Shown: one piece after another, positions 50,581-63,415 of the stretch
Numbering within the stretch: the stretch's first letter is position 1
Layout of the letters: each line of letters starts with the position of its first letter
Assembly: GCA_911728435.2 (NCBI GenBank)
Contig: OU452210.1
Location: forward strand, 8,680,001-8,744,000
Source of the DNA: Apoderus coryli
Lineage: Eukaryota > Arthropoda > Insecta > Coleoptera > Attelabidae
Reading direction: 5' to 3'
DNA length: 64,000 nucleotides
Notes under the pieces: model-generated
What the model saw: the letters and a program-made list of their open reading frames with translations, nothing else
Databases searched by the model: none
Told to the model about the DNA's origin: nothing
Program-made: the position numbers and the translations under genes

Positions 50581-53500
50581 ACAATTTCGGAAGAGGCCCG
50601 GATCCCCTGGACCCGCCCCCCTGGCTACGTGCTTGGAAAGAATCCCTCGTTAAATTTTTTCAGCTGTGGTTGTTGTTTGAGTAACTGCTAAAACAGAGCT
50701 GTTTTCTCATAGACGATGCCGCAACTGCCTCGGCGGCGGCGTCTCGTTTATGGGATTTCTGTGTTTTCAAATACTCAAATACATGATTGACGACGTGGGC
50801 ACAGCGAAGCTGCCACAAAAGTATCTCAAACTATATTATATGTTAACAACAAATAACATTATCCAGAAATGTATCTAACATTTGATAGCAATTTGATATT
50901 TGCTCTAAAAATTCTAAAAATTTTTTTAAAGAGTTTGTAATAAGGGAATTCTAGTCCGGCTAGACGCATTTATCGCATCGCTGTGTACCACAGATAAAAC
51001 ATCGATGTTGAAGCACGATATTTTGAGCAACTACTATATCATTTGTATGGAGCGCTCCTTGATAATTGTAAACTAATTGGAGCCAAAAAAAAATACTTTT
51101 TATAAAAAAGATTCTCGGACCTATGTTTATCAAAATTTCTCTTAGAATCACCCTTTGTCCAAGTAATATAAAAACACGTAATATAAAAACACCCTGTATA
51201 TACATACTTTTGGATATGAAAATTGGTGACAGTGTCATCATAAAACAGTCAATCGAAGTATTTATTGATTTTACATAGCGTATTTTATTGTCATGTACCT
51301 AGGTATATTACTCCTAATGAAACTCTGTTATCGAAATGAATTACACAACTTTCGCCATTCAGTTGATGATAAAAAGGAGTTATTATACGAGATCCAGAAA
51401 CTTATTTTAGCTTCTAGTTACCTACAGTTTATTATCGCAAATGTAAGTAACGCAAAATAACTAAATTATATTAAATGATTATTATGCTTGACAGAAAAGT
51501 ATTGCAGACGCTGTTAAGATGGAGACATGGTGTAAATTGTCGTCTTGTAATCCTTGAAGGGACAGAAGAGTGGCCATAATCGTATAACCTCCCCGTAGCG
51601 TTTTACCTTCTGACAGGGTGTAAATTCCATATGCGGTGGCAACAAATCAAATGCATGAATTTGAATTACTTAGCCGCTTAATAATGATAAGTGGTATATA
51701 TAAAATGGAAGAGAATCATATGTGACTATCTTGATATTTATTAAAATTGCTTTAGTCGTTACTCAAAACATTATAGCCATCATTTTGATACCAGACTGAG
51801 GAGTCTCTACCAACGCAACATCGTTTGTTATTTCTAGGTTGGCAAATTACATTCAGTTGCTTGTAAAAAGAAATTGATCTACGAAGGCGTTTACACTAGT
51901 ATACAGGGCGAATAAAATTTGATTTGAGCTACTTAAAACTATATTTATGTGTAGGTATATATATTTGAAACATTTCACATAAAAAATCTAGTAAAGTTTA
52001 AATAAATACATGATAAACCCTTCTCCTGAATCCCGCAAACAAATGTTGTAAGTTTACAAAACAGTACAAACAGTGATTATTACGTTATGTCGAATCTCAT
52101 AATGAAATAAATCCCAAAGCTCACACTTTTACTTTGATTTTGAACCTATTTATTGTAATTAAATAATGAAGCATGCAGTAATTCCAGTTTCCAATTTGTT
52201 ACTTATTTTTGTCTGGCTAAGACACTCGTCTTTCTATTCTATATTTATCAATCTCTCGTCTAAAGAATAAGAATTTTTTTAATTTAATTAGGCTCTCAAG
52301 TAAATAGAAACGTTTATTAAAATTGTAACTTTACTGAATCAAATCTAGAATAGTCTTATATACTATATGGACGTCAGTTAGTTTTCACTAATTTGCAGTT
52401 AAATAAGTAAATTTTAGTTAATAAAATGGTAATTTTAACGACTGATAACTATTTCTGAAGACATCAGGTATATCTTGCCCACACGCACTTTGATTCAATG
52501 ATACTCTTAGAAACTCATGAATACTAAATTACACTTAAAACAACATAAAAGTTTCCTACAAAAAAAAATAAAGAAAAAATTTCATACATCATGTTAATAG
52601 ATATTTGCGTCTTTAAAAGTGATATATTTAAATTTAAATGTTTTCCTTGTCACATAATTCATAGAGAATAAGTATTTATAAAAATAATGATTCTACTAAT
52701 AAAAAATGTCTACACACTACTAATCATTAATATAATTCATGTTCTCACAAGAAAGCACATTATAGGATTAGAAGTGTTTATTACCTTATTACTAGTTATT
52801 GAATGAAAAGTCATTTGTAATATTTATTTCCATAGGGGATGTAGGTGTAATTTACTTAGACACTAAATATGTGCAAATGGATTTCATACCATTTGAGATT
52901 TATTGAGTGTAGTGTCTAGGGAAGTTAGTATATAACTACAAGAACCAGCCTTGTCTAGTTTTAACTCTAGCATTTTTATTTAATTTTAAATGTGTTGTAA
53001 TAGTAGTAATAGAATGTACCCGTTTAAGAGGGACCCATTCTCATTCTTATCTTGGACACAGTGAATAATATAACAAATTTGTGTTGTAAGAATTTGGAGT
53101 TTTACTGATTTTTCCTTGCTTAATCATTTTTCACCACTCAGAGAGATGGACACAAAAAGTTTGTATCAAATGAACATATAATTGTTGTATGAATGAGTTT
53201 TTTAAAACGCAATTCAAATAAAATTATTTCAAGCGTTGGCAATGGTACAAATGTTTCCCATAGCATTTGAATTTTGTGCTCAATCTCTTCCTATATCCAT
53301 AAATCTCAGTATTGCTCTAATCCTTCGTTAATAAATTTGAGAACGTCTCTGGTTGCAACCAGGAAATAATTTCGCTCAATCGATATACCCATTTAGTAAT
53401 AAAGATCTGTATTCAGTTAAGACACGGTAAATTTGGTAATATATAAGCTTAAATATAATTTGTAAGGTGTTAAAAAACTGATAAAATAAATTAAATTTTT

Positions 53501-56500
53501 GAAATAACGCACGTCTGGCAGAACTTGTTTCGCTCGTGTATAAATAATATATTTTAAAAATGGTTAAGTTGACTTTTAGAAAACACTCAATGGAATTACC
53601 CCTGCTGTTTAAGTAATATTAAAACAATACGAATGTCGTATAAATTAATAAACAAGCCACATTATTATCATGTTGTGTTCGGGATATCCATTTTAAAGAG
53701 ATTTTATCTGTACTTATGGGGTAAGTCCATCATGAAATTGAAAAAAAAGTTTTTTTTTTATGTAACAATAAAAAATAAGTCTACTTTTGCATTTACTTAG
53801 CCAAACTTATCAGAAGTTATCTTGACAGTGTAACGCCTTAAACATAATTAACAAGGTTTTTCTTTTTTATAAAACAACACATACCTACTGGTACTTACGA
53901 ACACCCATTGCGCGTACCTTGGCAACAGTTTTCTGGGTTTCTTTTATGCAGACAGCAATTGTCATGTCATTAGCCCCATATATTTTTTATAAACTATTTT
54001 GTTATTTAGTGGTAACAAAAAAAAATCTCAGAATCGACAATTAAATAATTAATTTATTCAAATATACAATTTAATCAAAAATAATAAAATCGTCATTTCA
54101 CTAAGATGTACTAAGTTTTATTTTATTTCACTTTGAATTCTTTTGCTACCGATCACAAGAATTAAAGCCGAGAACAGAGTTTTGAAAAAATGTAAATTGG
54201 AAATGGATTTAATTTTTTTCACTAAATATTTAATTTATTCAATTTAATTTAAACATATATTGTGATTTTCATCTCACGCTTAGACCCATATGCTGTTGCA
54301 ATTTTATGGTTTCAATATGAAATTTGAGGAAATGGCATTATTAACAAATGTATAGGTTAAATGCTGGTGACTGTCTTAAAAATCTTACTGTTTTCTAATG
54401 TTCCTACTACTGCAGTAACGCCCTGTATATAAATGGTTTCTCACTGTGTATTTTCAGTTGATCTACACCTTCTAATTATTGAAGGAAACGAAACTGTTTA
54501 TTATCATCTAAACTCTATTTCAGATGTGGTTTGTTTAAAAATTCTCACAACTTTGCATCAACCTTCATTTTTCATTGTTTTTTTTTTCAAATATTTGCTA
54601 CACGCCTGGCGGTGTTTTAAAAGACACTCATATATCATGTATTAAGATCCTAATATTAAAATCTTAATTTTTAGAAGAGCTATTTGGGAATAACAATAAA
54701 CAAATTGGTATAGAAAAATAAACATCAAGAACGTTAAACTCAATTTTCAAAAATACTACCGTATTATACGTAATCAACCGTGTTAACAGTTTTACAGCTT
54801 TATTAATCATTTTACCATAACACGTTTTTCATTTACTACGAAAATTTTCAAGTACGTATAACAGTTTTTATTTGGCGCCAGGAGACCATATTTCTTTTCT
54901 TATATCATAAGTTATTAGGTATTTATTTTATTAGAAACCCTTAAAACCAAGTGAATAAAATAAATTAGTTTTTATTGATCTTGTTTATTATACCCAGTTT
55001 TACTAGGGTGTCAAACGATTATAAAATTTTGTCTAGAAGAGAAAACATGTGTGTTCAATTTAAAACTAATATTTAATCAATTTTATTGTTTCTTAATCTA
55101 TTATAAACACAAGAGACCTTAAAGGGTGGTAAATTAGATCAATAAAAATATTTAACACCCCGAACACCAGCGATTTTTATTACTTTCGAAAATGTTGTCT
55201 AAAATAAAATATTTATCCTATAGACAAGGTCAGTTAATTTAAGTTTAGATAAATTTGTTAAGTATTTGGTAATCCACGCATAAATTACCGTGCTTTAAAA
55301 TAATAGATCAGGCCTGTGATTTATTTTTTCAGCTGTTATGTATAGATTGGTTCAAAAGTTATACGTAACTTCAATGCACACCTAATAATTGGAAAAAATT
55401 GATCATTGATGAAATAATTTTATAATTAATAAACACAACAACAACAAACACAATAAACAGAAAATAAAAGTAGGCCCAAAATGATACCATGTGGCAATTA
55501 TATTCATAACGATGCAAAGTGATTCGGGACCAAACTGACGAAAAAAAACAAAAATAAATATATTCAGAATTACGGTTTTAATTTTTTTTAATGTACCTAC
55601 CGTAATTGTTTTTTTTTTTGTTGTAAAATTATAATTTTGCTACGATAAATTCACATCATTTTAAATTTGGTTTTTAAATTTTTAATTATATTTTTGTGAA
55701 TGATGATGAGGTTTTTTTAATGCAGATAGATTTTGAAGCATAGTCTCAGACACTTTAATAATAATTATACAAATAAGTAAATCAATATAATACAAAAATG
55801 TTAAAAAAGGTGTAATATAAAATTTAATAATGCGAATATCTCTATATACATAAAGTTTCCTATTTTTTCTTTTTGTACTTTACGACTTTCTACTATACCC
55901 ATTTTTTGTGTCACCAACCCGCATTTATAAGTGAAATAAGGTAGACATCAATATGACTATTCTCAGTGGTTTATCAGTTGACGTCTGTCGTTTTAATGTC
56001 TCATTTTTCAAAGTTCATTTGATGCTTTGAAAAAGATATACGCACCCTTAGGTGGTGCGACCACCCTATCGGTAATATCTTAAAGATATTTTTTGTGGTC
56101 CATTCCATTTATCACCAAGCCTTAATAATCTGCATACAAATTGCCCTTTTAACATTGTTTACTTGGAAATTGACATTGATTTTCTAGTTATGTACATATT
56201 TGTTGTTTAACTATTAGATTATTTGGTTTAATTAACTAACCTGCTCATTAAAATGGTAATTAGTACGATATTTATCAGGGGCGGCACACGAAAAATTATT
56301 TACACAAGGAAACTTTATATTAACAATTTATGTTCATTTTAATATTGTATTTGCTGAACTAAAAAGTTGGGACCAAAGAAAGTCGAGACCGACGTTTAAA
56401 ATTCCGGGATTATTTTTTTTTTTGAAAAACTCTTGGACACGTGGATTCTAGTTTTTAACCGCGGGTTTTCTTGTGGTAAATTTATGAATTTAGTATTGAA

Positions 56501-56603
56501 TATAACAAAATCGATACTTTGTGTTTTTCGGAAATGTATTAAAAACCTGAATTACAAATAAATCAAATTAAATGTTCTTGTCCTAAACCAAGAAAATCTA
56601 ATA
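50581..56603. other. Gene-free stretch
   Basis: No gene was recognised. 50581-50800 is unusually GC-rich (GCGGCGGCGTCTCG near 50735), probably the upstream part of the hAT-like element. Isolated transposon-end-like sequences are seen near 51190 (ACACCCTGTATA) and 51902 (TA-CAGGGCG), without partners. 56390-56480 (GGACACGTGGATT) recalls the inner terminal repeat of the element at 17254. The open frame at 54433-54645 has no motif. Confidence 0.45.
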
Positions 56604-57478
56604 CAAGGGTTGCCTTTTATATTTCGGGATTTGACAACCCTGGTGTTGCAATCTGGCTGACAAGAGATTGAGACAACCTTAGGCATTAGTGGGACCAGCA
56701 TACATTCAATATTGCATAAACATTTGACCGTCAAAAAAATTTGTTCGCGTTGGATCCCACACAATTTGTCAATCGCTCAAAAAAAGGCTCGTGTCGATTG
56801 GTCGAAAGAAATGCTCAAAAAATACGATCGCGGTGCTTCGAAACACGTCTATGACATCGTGGCAGGTGATGAATCGTGGATTTACGCGTATGAGCCCGAA
56901 AGTAAACAGCCAAATACAACAAAAATTGTTCGCGCACGAAGCACTTCCAAGCAATTGGTCGCCTGTATTTTTGAAAAACCTGGACATGTCGCAACCGTAC
57001 CACTAGAACAACGCAGAACAGTCAATTCTGAGTGGTACACAACCATTTGTTTGCCAGTTGTCTTCCAAGAAATCAGGAAAACCAACCGCCGAAGACGGAT
57101 CTTTCTTCACCACGCCAATGTGAGCTCTCACACATCGGCTCAAACAACTGCATTTTTGAGCACCCAAAACATCGATTTGATGAGTCATCCGCCGTATAGT
57201 CCTGACGTGGCACCGAATAACTTCTTTTTATTCCCTTACGTAAAAAACAAACTGAGAGGTCAACGTCTTTCTACACCTGAAGAAGAGGTTGCTGCATTCA
57301 GAATGCATGTTTTCGAGGTACCTCCATCAGAGTGGCAAAAGTGCTTCGACAATTGGTTCAAACGCATGCAAAAGTGTGTAGATCTTCATGGGGAATATTT
57401 TGAAAAACAATAAAGTGTTTTTCGATGATTAATATTTGTTTTTGTTCTCTAATCCCAAAATATAAAAGGCAACCCTCG
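56604..57478 (+). mobile_element. Mariner element copy 1, internally deleted
   Basis: The ends are CAAGGGTTGCCTTTTATATTT and the reverse complement of CGAGGGTTGCCTTTTATATTT, flanked by TA at 56602-56603 and 57479-57480. At 875 bp it is well short of a typical 1.3-kb mariner. The missing part is the 5' third: only about 30 bases separate the left terminal repeat from transposase sequence corresponding to the second HTH region. Confidence 0.88.
56712..57413 (+). pseudogene. Mariner transposase, truncated, catalytic residues lost
   Basis: A long open frame of a mariner-family transposase; similarity starts slightly upstream, near 56670, in another frame. It lacks the N-terminal DNA-binding region. 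The first Asp of the DD34D triad is present (GDESWIYAY). The second is replaced: LHHANVSS stands where the family, and copy 2 in this window, have LHHDNASS. The third is also changed: APNNFFLFP, expected APNDFFLFP. About 12 residues are missing between PESKQ and NTTK compared with copy 2, in frame. The end, GEYFEKQ, is intact. The open frame is therefore not evidence of activity; the protein could not catalyse transposition. Confidence 0.85.
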
Positions 57479-58451
57479 TATAGCAAGACAATTGAATTTT
57501 TAAAGAAACAAAAGTAGAATTTTGAAACCATCCTCCGTAAAATTCCAACTTCATTCCAACTGCCATCGATTTTTTTACCTTTCCGATTATCAAAAACAGA
57601 CTGCGTGCATTGACGCCTTCAAAAACAAATTTTGACTTTACCAAAAGGAGTGGAATTGTGATAAAGACGCATATTACCATTTTGAAGTTCCCTGAGGCGA
57701 TTAACACCATTTCCAGATGGAAGTCTTTTTACTACTGCATCAAGTAGATATAAATAATGTGCAGTGCAGTGCATGTTCGAGTCACTCTGTATTTAAACGT
57801 GAGTGATGCTAGGGGATATTTCGCGTATGTTCACTCATATTCAGTTGAAATTTGCTTATGTTATCTAGATTGTTCAGCTGGCTTTAGTGTTTTACTACTG
57901 CATGAAATATTAAAATTATGGACAGCAGTTTGTATGCAAATATTTATTACAATTCTTGATCATGCTAAAAATGTTCAATGTTTGTGTCATTACTTTTCTA
58001 CTGCCTATAATTTTATGTGTTTAAACAATGGAACAAAGTATTATTCGAATTTTCATAAAGGAAGAAATTCTTTGTTTAAGGTCATATAACTAACATTATT
58101 TTGACAACCAGTCAAGCTACAGAAATTATTAGCCAAAACTAACAAAGATATTTAAATCACCTTGTACAAATAAGAAATTCCAATATTTCAAAATGTCAGG
58201 AATGTTTTACACTATTTGGGATAAAACATTAAATATTTTGCTTCCCTTTTGTTTGTTATAAAAATAACATTTAAAAAGAACCCCTTATTCACCACAGTAT
58301 TTTAGTGGGAAATATTTGACTATAATACTGGGTATTGCCAGATATCTAGTTTGCAGTATCCTTGTTTGGAAAGCTCAGAAATCTCCTGTCGAGTTTACAG
58401 CTTTTTTTCTTATCCCATCGTGACATAAAGTTTGACAGGGTGATGGCTATA
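57479..58451. other. Spacer between the two mariner copies
   Basis: The spacer is 973 bp. The minus strand around 57570-57735 reads LPSGNGVNRLRELQNGNMRL, which has good coding complexity but no family I recognise and is broken by stops or frameshifts. The plus-strand frame at 57757-58089 has no motif. It may be unrelated host sequence or an older insertion. Confidence 0.35.
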
Positions 58452-59280
58452 AGAGGGTTGCCTTTTAAATTTCGGGATTAGAGAACAAAAACAAATATTA
58501 ATCATCGAAAATCACTTTATTGTTTTTCAAAATATTCCCCATGAAGATCTATTCACTTTTGCATGCGTTTGAACCAATTGTCGAAGCACTTTTGCCACTC
58601 TGCTTGAGGTGTCTCCAAAACATGCATTCTGAATGCAGCAACCTCTACTTCAGGTGTAGAAAAACGTTGACCTCTCAGTTTGTTTTTTACGTACGGGAAT
58701 AAAAAGAAGTCATTCGGTCAGGACTATACGGCGGATGACTCATCAAATCGATGTTTTGGGTGCTCAAAAATGCAGTTGTTTGAGCCGATGTGTGAGAGCT
58801 CGCATTGTCGTGGTGAAGAGTGATCCGTCTTCGGTTGGTTTTCCTGATTTATTGGAAGACAACTGGCAAACAAATGGTTGTGTACCACTCAAAATTGATT
58901 GTTCTGCGTTGTTCTAGTGGTACGGTTGCGACATGTCCAGTTTTCCGAAAAAACAGGCGACCATTTGCTTGGAAGTGCTTCGTGCGCGAACAACTTTTGT
59001 TGGATTTGGCTCATCTTGAAATACCCATACAGTCGACTGCTGTTTACTTTCGGGCTCATACGCGTAAATCCACGATTCATCACCGCGATCGTATTTTTTG
59101 AGCATTTATTTCGACCAATCGACACGAGCCTTTTTTTGAGCGATTGACAAATTGTGTGGGATCCAACGCGAACAAATTTTTTTGACAGTCAAATGTTTAT
59201 GCAATATTGAATGTATGCTGGTCCCACTAATGCCTAAGGTTGTCTCAATCTCTGAATTTGTCTGGGCTGAATACGACCCT
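58452..59280 (-). mobile_element. Mariner element copy 2, 5'-truncated
   Basis: The 3' terminal repeat AGAGGGTTGCCTTTTAAATTT lies at 58452 next to TA. From there the sequence runs on the minus strand through the same transposase as copy 1. Similarity stops near 59280 without a second terminal repeat. Damage on the minus strand: a Glu codon has become TAA at 59106-59108; 11 codons before GDESW are deleted; a one-base frameshift falls near 58945; two codons are missing in the SPD-PND motif; and the C-terminal reading is broken. Unlike copy 1 it retains the second Asp (LHHDNASS) and the third (PNDFF). Confidence 0.85.
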
Positions 59281-59630
59281 GTAATTTCAAATATATATCT
59301 AAAAATTAAACATGGAACTAGATAGACTAAAAAAGCAAAATTGAACAAAATATTAAGCTTAATATAGGCATTGTCTTTATAAAGATGATGATATAGGCTA
59401 ACATTTTCAATTTCAACTGCTTTTATAATTTGCAGGGAAAATAGAAAATATTATTATTAAATTACATGTGGCGCCACGCATGATAGAAAGGCTAAACTAC
59501 AACGGCAAAATTACAGTGCACTAATTCACACACATGATGAAAGAGTAGTAAAATGTCACGACTCCTGTCATATTTCAAACAGTCTCTTCTTATCAGCTGA
59601 TTAAATACAAACAATTACTAACATTTGAAG
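59281..59630 (+). promoter_or_regulatory. MICU3 upstream region
   Basis: About 350 bases separate the mariner copy from the MICU3 start codon and must hold the core promoter and 5' UTR unless a non-coding exon lies further up. No TATA box in a convincing position was seen. An in-frame TAA at 59619-59621 supports ATG 59631 as the start. Confidence 0.4.
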
Positions 59631-62600
59631 ATGGCTTCTACAGCTAATAAATTTCTACATGGGTATTTAAAAGTGAATAAAATATCAATAAATAATATTC
59701 GAAATTTAAGTAGATTAACTGTGTGTGGTATAAATAATAAGAATTATCCATTAAAGGCGATTATATGTGTTGTCAGTGGCGGTGTGGCTTTATATGGTAC
59801 ATACAAATATTCTTCAATTCAAAAAGTACATGCCGCACAAACAAAAAATGTAAGTAAAATGCTTTAATTTATTTATTTCATAAATATTTTGAATAATAAG
59901 TCCAGTTTTCCTACAATATAAAGGATATCATGGTTGCATGCTTTTAAACACGCCTAATATCTATTTTTGTAACTCGGTATTTTTAGAAAGTTATCTTAAA
60001 TTTCAAATTTGATTCTTTTTGGCGCTTCTGTTATGTTACAAAAACATTCAAACAGAAATAATTACTTTTTACATTCAATTTTGCAAAATAAAAAAAGATT
60101 TAATTCATAATCCTGTTAGATATTTAGCCAGACCTGTTAAATCAATATGTACTTAAAATCTTTATCTTTTTTGAGCAAGTTTAGAAATTATTTAAATAAT
60201 TACTAGGCAATTTATATATCTGTAGGTACCTACATACATACTTTATCTATACAATTACAAATAAATAATGAAATAACTTATTTACATTCTAAAAAAAATA
60301 GAAAATATTAGAATAATTAAATCTATGAACCCACGAGAAATTTATTGATTTTTTACGGAAGCCCTACTCAATTAATAGCTAGTGTCTAGTGTGCAGTTTA
60401 TTCACAGAAAAAATTATTTGTCTAAGGTTCAGATGTTTGATCACTTATTTCTTTGTTAAACATTTCGTTCTGTGAAATTAGGGTTTCCAAAAAATAATTA
60501 AGTATATAAATTTTGAGTAACCAGTTGGTACTTTATATTCGCGTAAGTAATTTATAAAATATCCATTCCATTCACTAATCTCAAAGATCCTTAAGAACAC
60601 CACTTTAAAATCTACACGTTTAGAACAAGCGAGACATTATCCAGACTTAGCAATAGACATCGACATGTACAAAAAGTATTTTTGTTGGGTTTTATAGCAG
60701 AATATACTTAACCATTAATTAATTAATTTAACTTGTGTAACCCTGTTGTGTTCTATCTCTTTAGAACATCTTTGTAGATATTTTTGTCTATTAATAATTT
60801 ACCGACACTTCTATTTCAGGAAGAAGAAGGAAAAGTAGTTAAATTAACCACAAGAGAAAAAAGATTTATCAGATTTGCATCTGTAGAATATGACGGTCAA
60901 CTGTATATGACGCCGCAAGACTTTTTAGAATCTGTAGTAGAAGCCGAACCAAGGCGTAAGTTTAGTTACCAATTTTAAAATGATAACTTCATTGTTGAAT
61001 ATGATTTTAACTTTATAGCCAGATTAAAACGAAAATTATTGAATAAAAAAGACTTAGAAACTATACGGGATGCTACCCCACCTTTAAATCAAGGCACGGC
61101 AAGAATGTTTAGAGATTTACGAGATAATGGTAATCATAATTTGAAAACTTCATGTAGTATTATTTGACAGCAATTTTTCTGTCTTTCTATAAATGTTTAT
61201 GATATTCTGTTTTAGGTATCATTTCATACACAGAATATCTATTTCTTCTTTCTATATTGACTAGTAAGTAGTAATTTATAATATTATTATAACAATTATT
61301 TTAATTAATTGGATATTTTTAGAACCACAATCTGGTTTCCGCATAGCATTTAATATGTTTGACACTGACGGTAACCAAAGAGTAGATAAAAATGAATTTT
61401 TAGTGGTAAGTTTTGTATTAATTATTAAAATTTTATTATTTTACAATTAGATTATTTTTATTTTATTTTTTTTTTATTTTGTGAAAAGTAAACACAATGA
61501 AAAATTGTTGTAACAGATTGAAAAACTCTTGGCTGGCAAAAAAATTGAGGAGTCCGTACCTGTAAGTTGAAAAAGCAAAAATCACGAGATAAAAAAAATG
61601 TGCTGTAATGTCATTTAAAAGCTTTAACTTTCAACTAAATTGTGTATTAATGTTTAAAGTAAAAAAAAGTCTGGTATCTTATTAAAAAGTTTTTGGAATT
61701 TTTTAATACATATATTTGTAGTCCTAATTAAAGTAATTCTTGTTGTCGTCATTTTTATTACTTTGCCGAACAAATTTCGTTTTTTTATTAGTAAGTTTTC
61801 GGATACCAGACTTTTTTTGTTTATGTTTACGATTATTTTATAAACACGGCTCTTAACGTACATATAATTTTCAGTTTTTTTTTGTTGTCAATTGATAAAG
61901 TACGTTTTGAAAAAGAGCGCTTAACACGAGCTTAATAAAAATCTAACTAAACATAAGTCTATTGAAATTGCATTTAAATCGTTTATTTGTTTTGTATTTG
62001 TGTGTCAGAACATTGTCTTTTTGCATCATTCACAAAAATGTTTGTTTAAAATATGCCATAATTATTTGTAGATAATTTTTGACTCATCTATACCGGGTGG
62101 ACCGAAATTAGTTGAACTGACTTCTAGACATGTTTTACCGATATAGAGAACTTCCCCACATATCAAAATAATATGCTTATTTCTATAGATAGTCTACCCA
62201 CTTTTATTTGTCTCTCTATGGTTCTTGCTGCTACCAAAATTAACTCTGACCTTAAGATAAATAGGGTATTTCTTGATGTAATCCTTCACGAACATTCTGC
62301 TGAAGAATTTTCTGGAGCAGACGTCGTTTGATTTATCAAATAATTAGTAGGGTGTCAGAGATAGGAAAAGGTTGAATTAAAATTATCTATAAATAAAGCA
62401 TCTTGAATCGCTTGTTAAGGTTCTTTTATAATATGAATTAACTCTGTTTTGATAGATGGAAAAAATATTTAGCCATGCATGGAAAGGTAAACGGGGACTC
62501 ATGACTGAACACGAAGAGCCGCTTCAATCAATTCCAATCGAACAACAATATGTTAACGACGAACAAGGTTTACAAAGAAGACATGTGGTTGATACTACGT

Positions 62601-63415
62601 TATTAGTTCATTTCTTCGGTCCCAAAGGCAATAATGATTTAAATTTTGAAAGCTTCAAAAAATTTATGTTACACTTACAAACTGAAGTTTTGGAGTTGGA
62701 ATTCAGCGAGTTTTCGAAAGGATTACCGACAATATCGGAAGTTGACTTTGCTAAGATCTTATTGAGATACACATATTTAGATACTGATCAGTATGACATG
62801 TATTTGGATCGGCTGTTAGACAGAGTCAAAGACAGCAATGGGATCAGTTTTGAGGATTTTCTGGTATTTTGTCAGTTTTTGAATAATTTGGACGACTTTA
62901 GTATTGCAATGAGAATGTATACTTTAGCTGATCGACCGATATCTAAAGGTAGTTTATTATAATGTCATATCAAAATAAGATGTGTATAGATTTTCAAACC
63001 GATGCTCGGAACCACGCACCAATTTATATATCATTTTAAATTAACTGGAACAAATCTATATGCACCTTTAATATATTAATTTTAGATGAATTTCACCGAG
63101 CAGTGAAAATATGTACTGGGACTAGTCTAAGTCCACATTTAGTAAATACAGTCTTCGCAATATTTGATGATGACGGAGATGGTTTATTAAGTTACCGTGA
63201 ATTTATTGCTATTATGAAAGACAGACTTCATAGAGGATTTAAGGTAACAGATTTATTTTATATTTCTTTAAAATTCGTTAATTTGAATTCACATGCTAGA
63301 AGTAAATTCGAATTCTGCTAATTTCTAAGACATTTATTTTTTTCAGTCATCAGCCAAAAATGAAGGGTGGCAAGCTTTCAAAGCATGCATTAGACAAGAG
63401 ATGAAATCAACCTAA
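59631..63415 (+). CDS. MICU3: Mitochondrial calcium uptake protein 3, nine exons
   Basis: Exons 59631-59849, 60820-60955, 61019-61129, 61216-61263, 61323-61405, 61517-61561, 62456-62948, 63086-63243 and 63347-63415; all introns are GT-AG and all phases join, giving 453 residues. MICU proteins gate the mitochondrial calcium uniporter from the intermembrane space. Residues 1-40 are basic and Ser/Asn-rich, as in a mitochondrial presequence; a hydrophobic segment follows at 41-57. EF-hand 1 is DTDGNQRVDKNE (185-196) and EF-hand 2 is DDDGDGLLSYRE (406-417), both with the calcium ligands in place. DTTLLVHFFG, LQTEVLELEFSEFSKG and SPHLVNTVFAIFD match MICU3 better than MICU1 or MICU2. C445, in the FKAC segment near the end, corresponds to the Cys used for MICU heterodimer disulphides. 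Intron 1 is 970 bp and intron 6 is 894 bp, the latter holding a MITE-like repeat. Confidence 0.95.
61662..61818. mobile_element. MITE-like inverted repeat in MICU3 intron 6
   Basis: AAAAAAAGTCTGGTATC at 61662-61678 is the perfect 17-base reverse complement of 61802-61818. The 123 bases between are AT-rich and non-coding. Size and structure fit a small non-autonomous DNA transposon, but no clear target duplication is visible. Another transposon-like terminus, TA-CCGGGTGGACCG at 62091, lies in the same intron without a partner. Confidence 0.4.

Noticed and set aside
50303..50653. Plus-strand 116-codon open frame
   Set aside because: It is antisense to the hAT/P52rIPK-like fragment, which has recognisable motifs on the minus strand.
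57757..58089. 110-codon plus-strand frame between the mariner copies
   Set aside because: Cys- and Tyr-rich composition with no family resemblance, no splice context and no start-site support.
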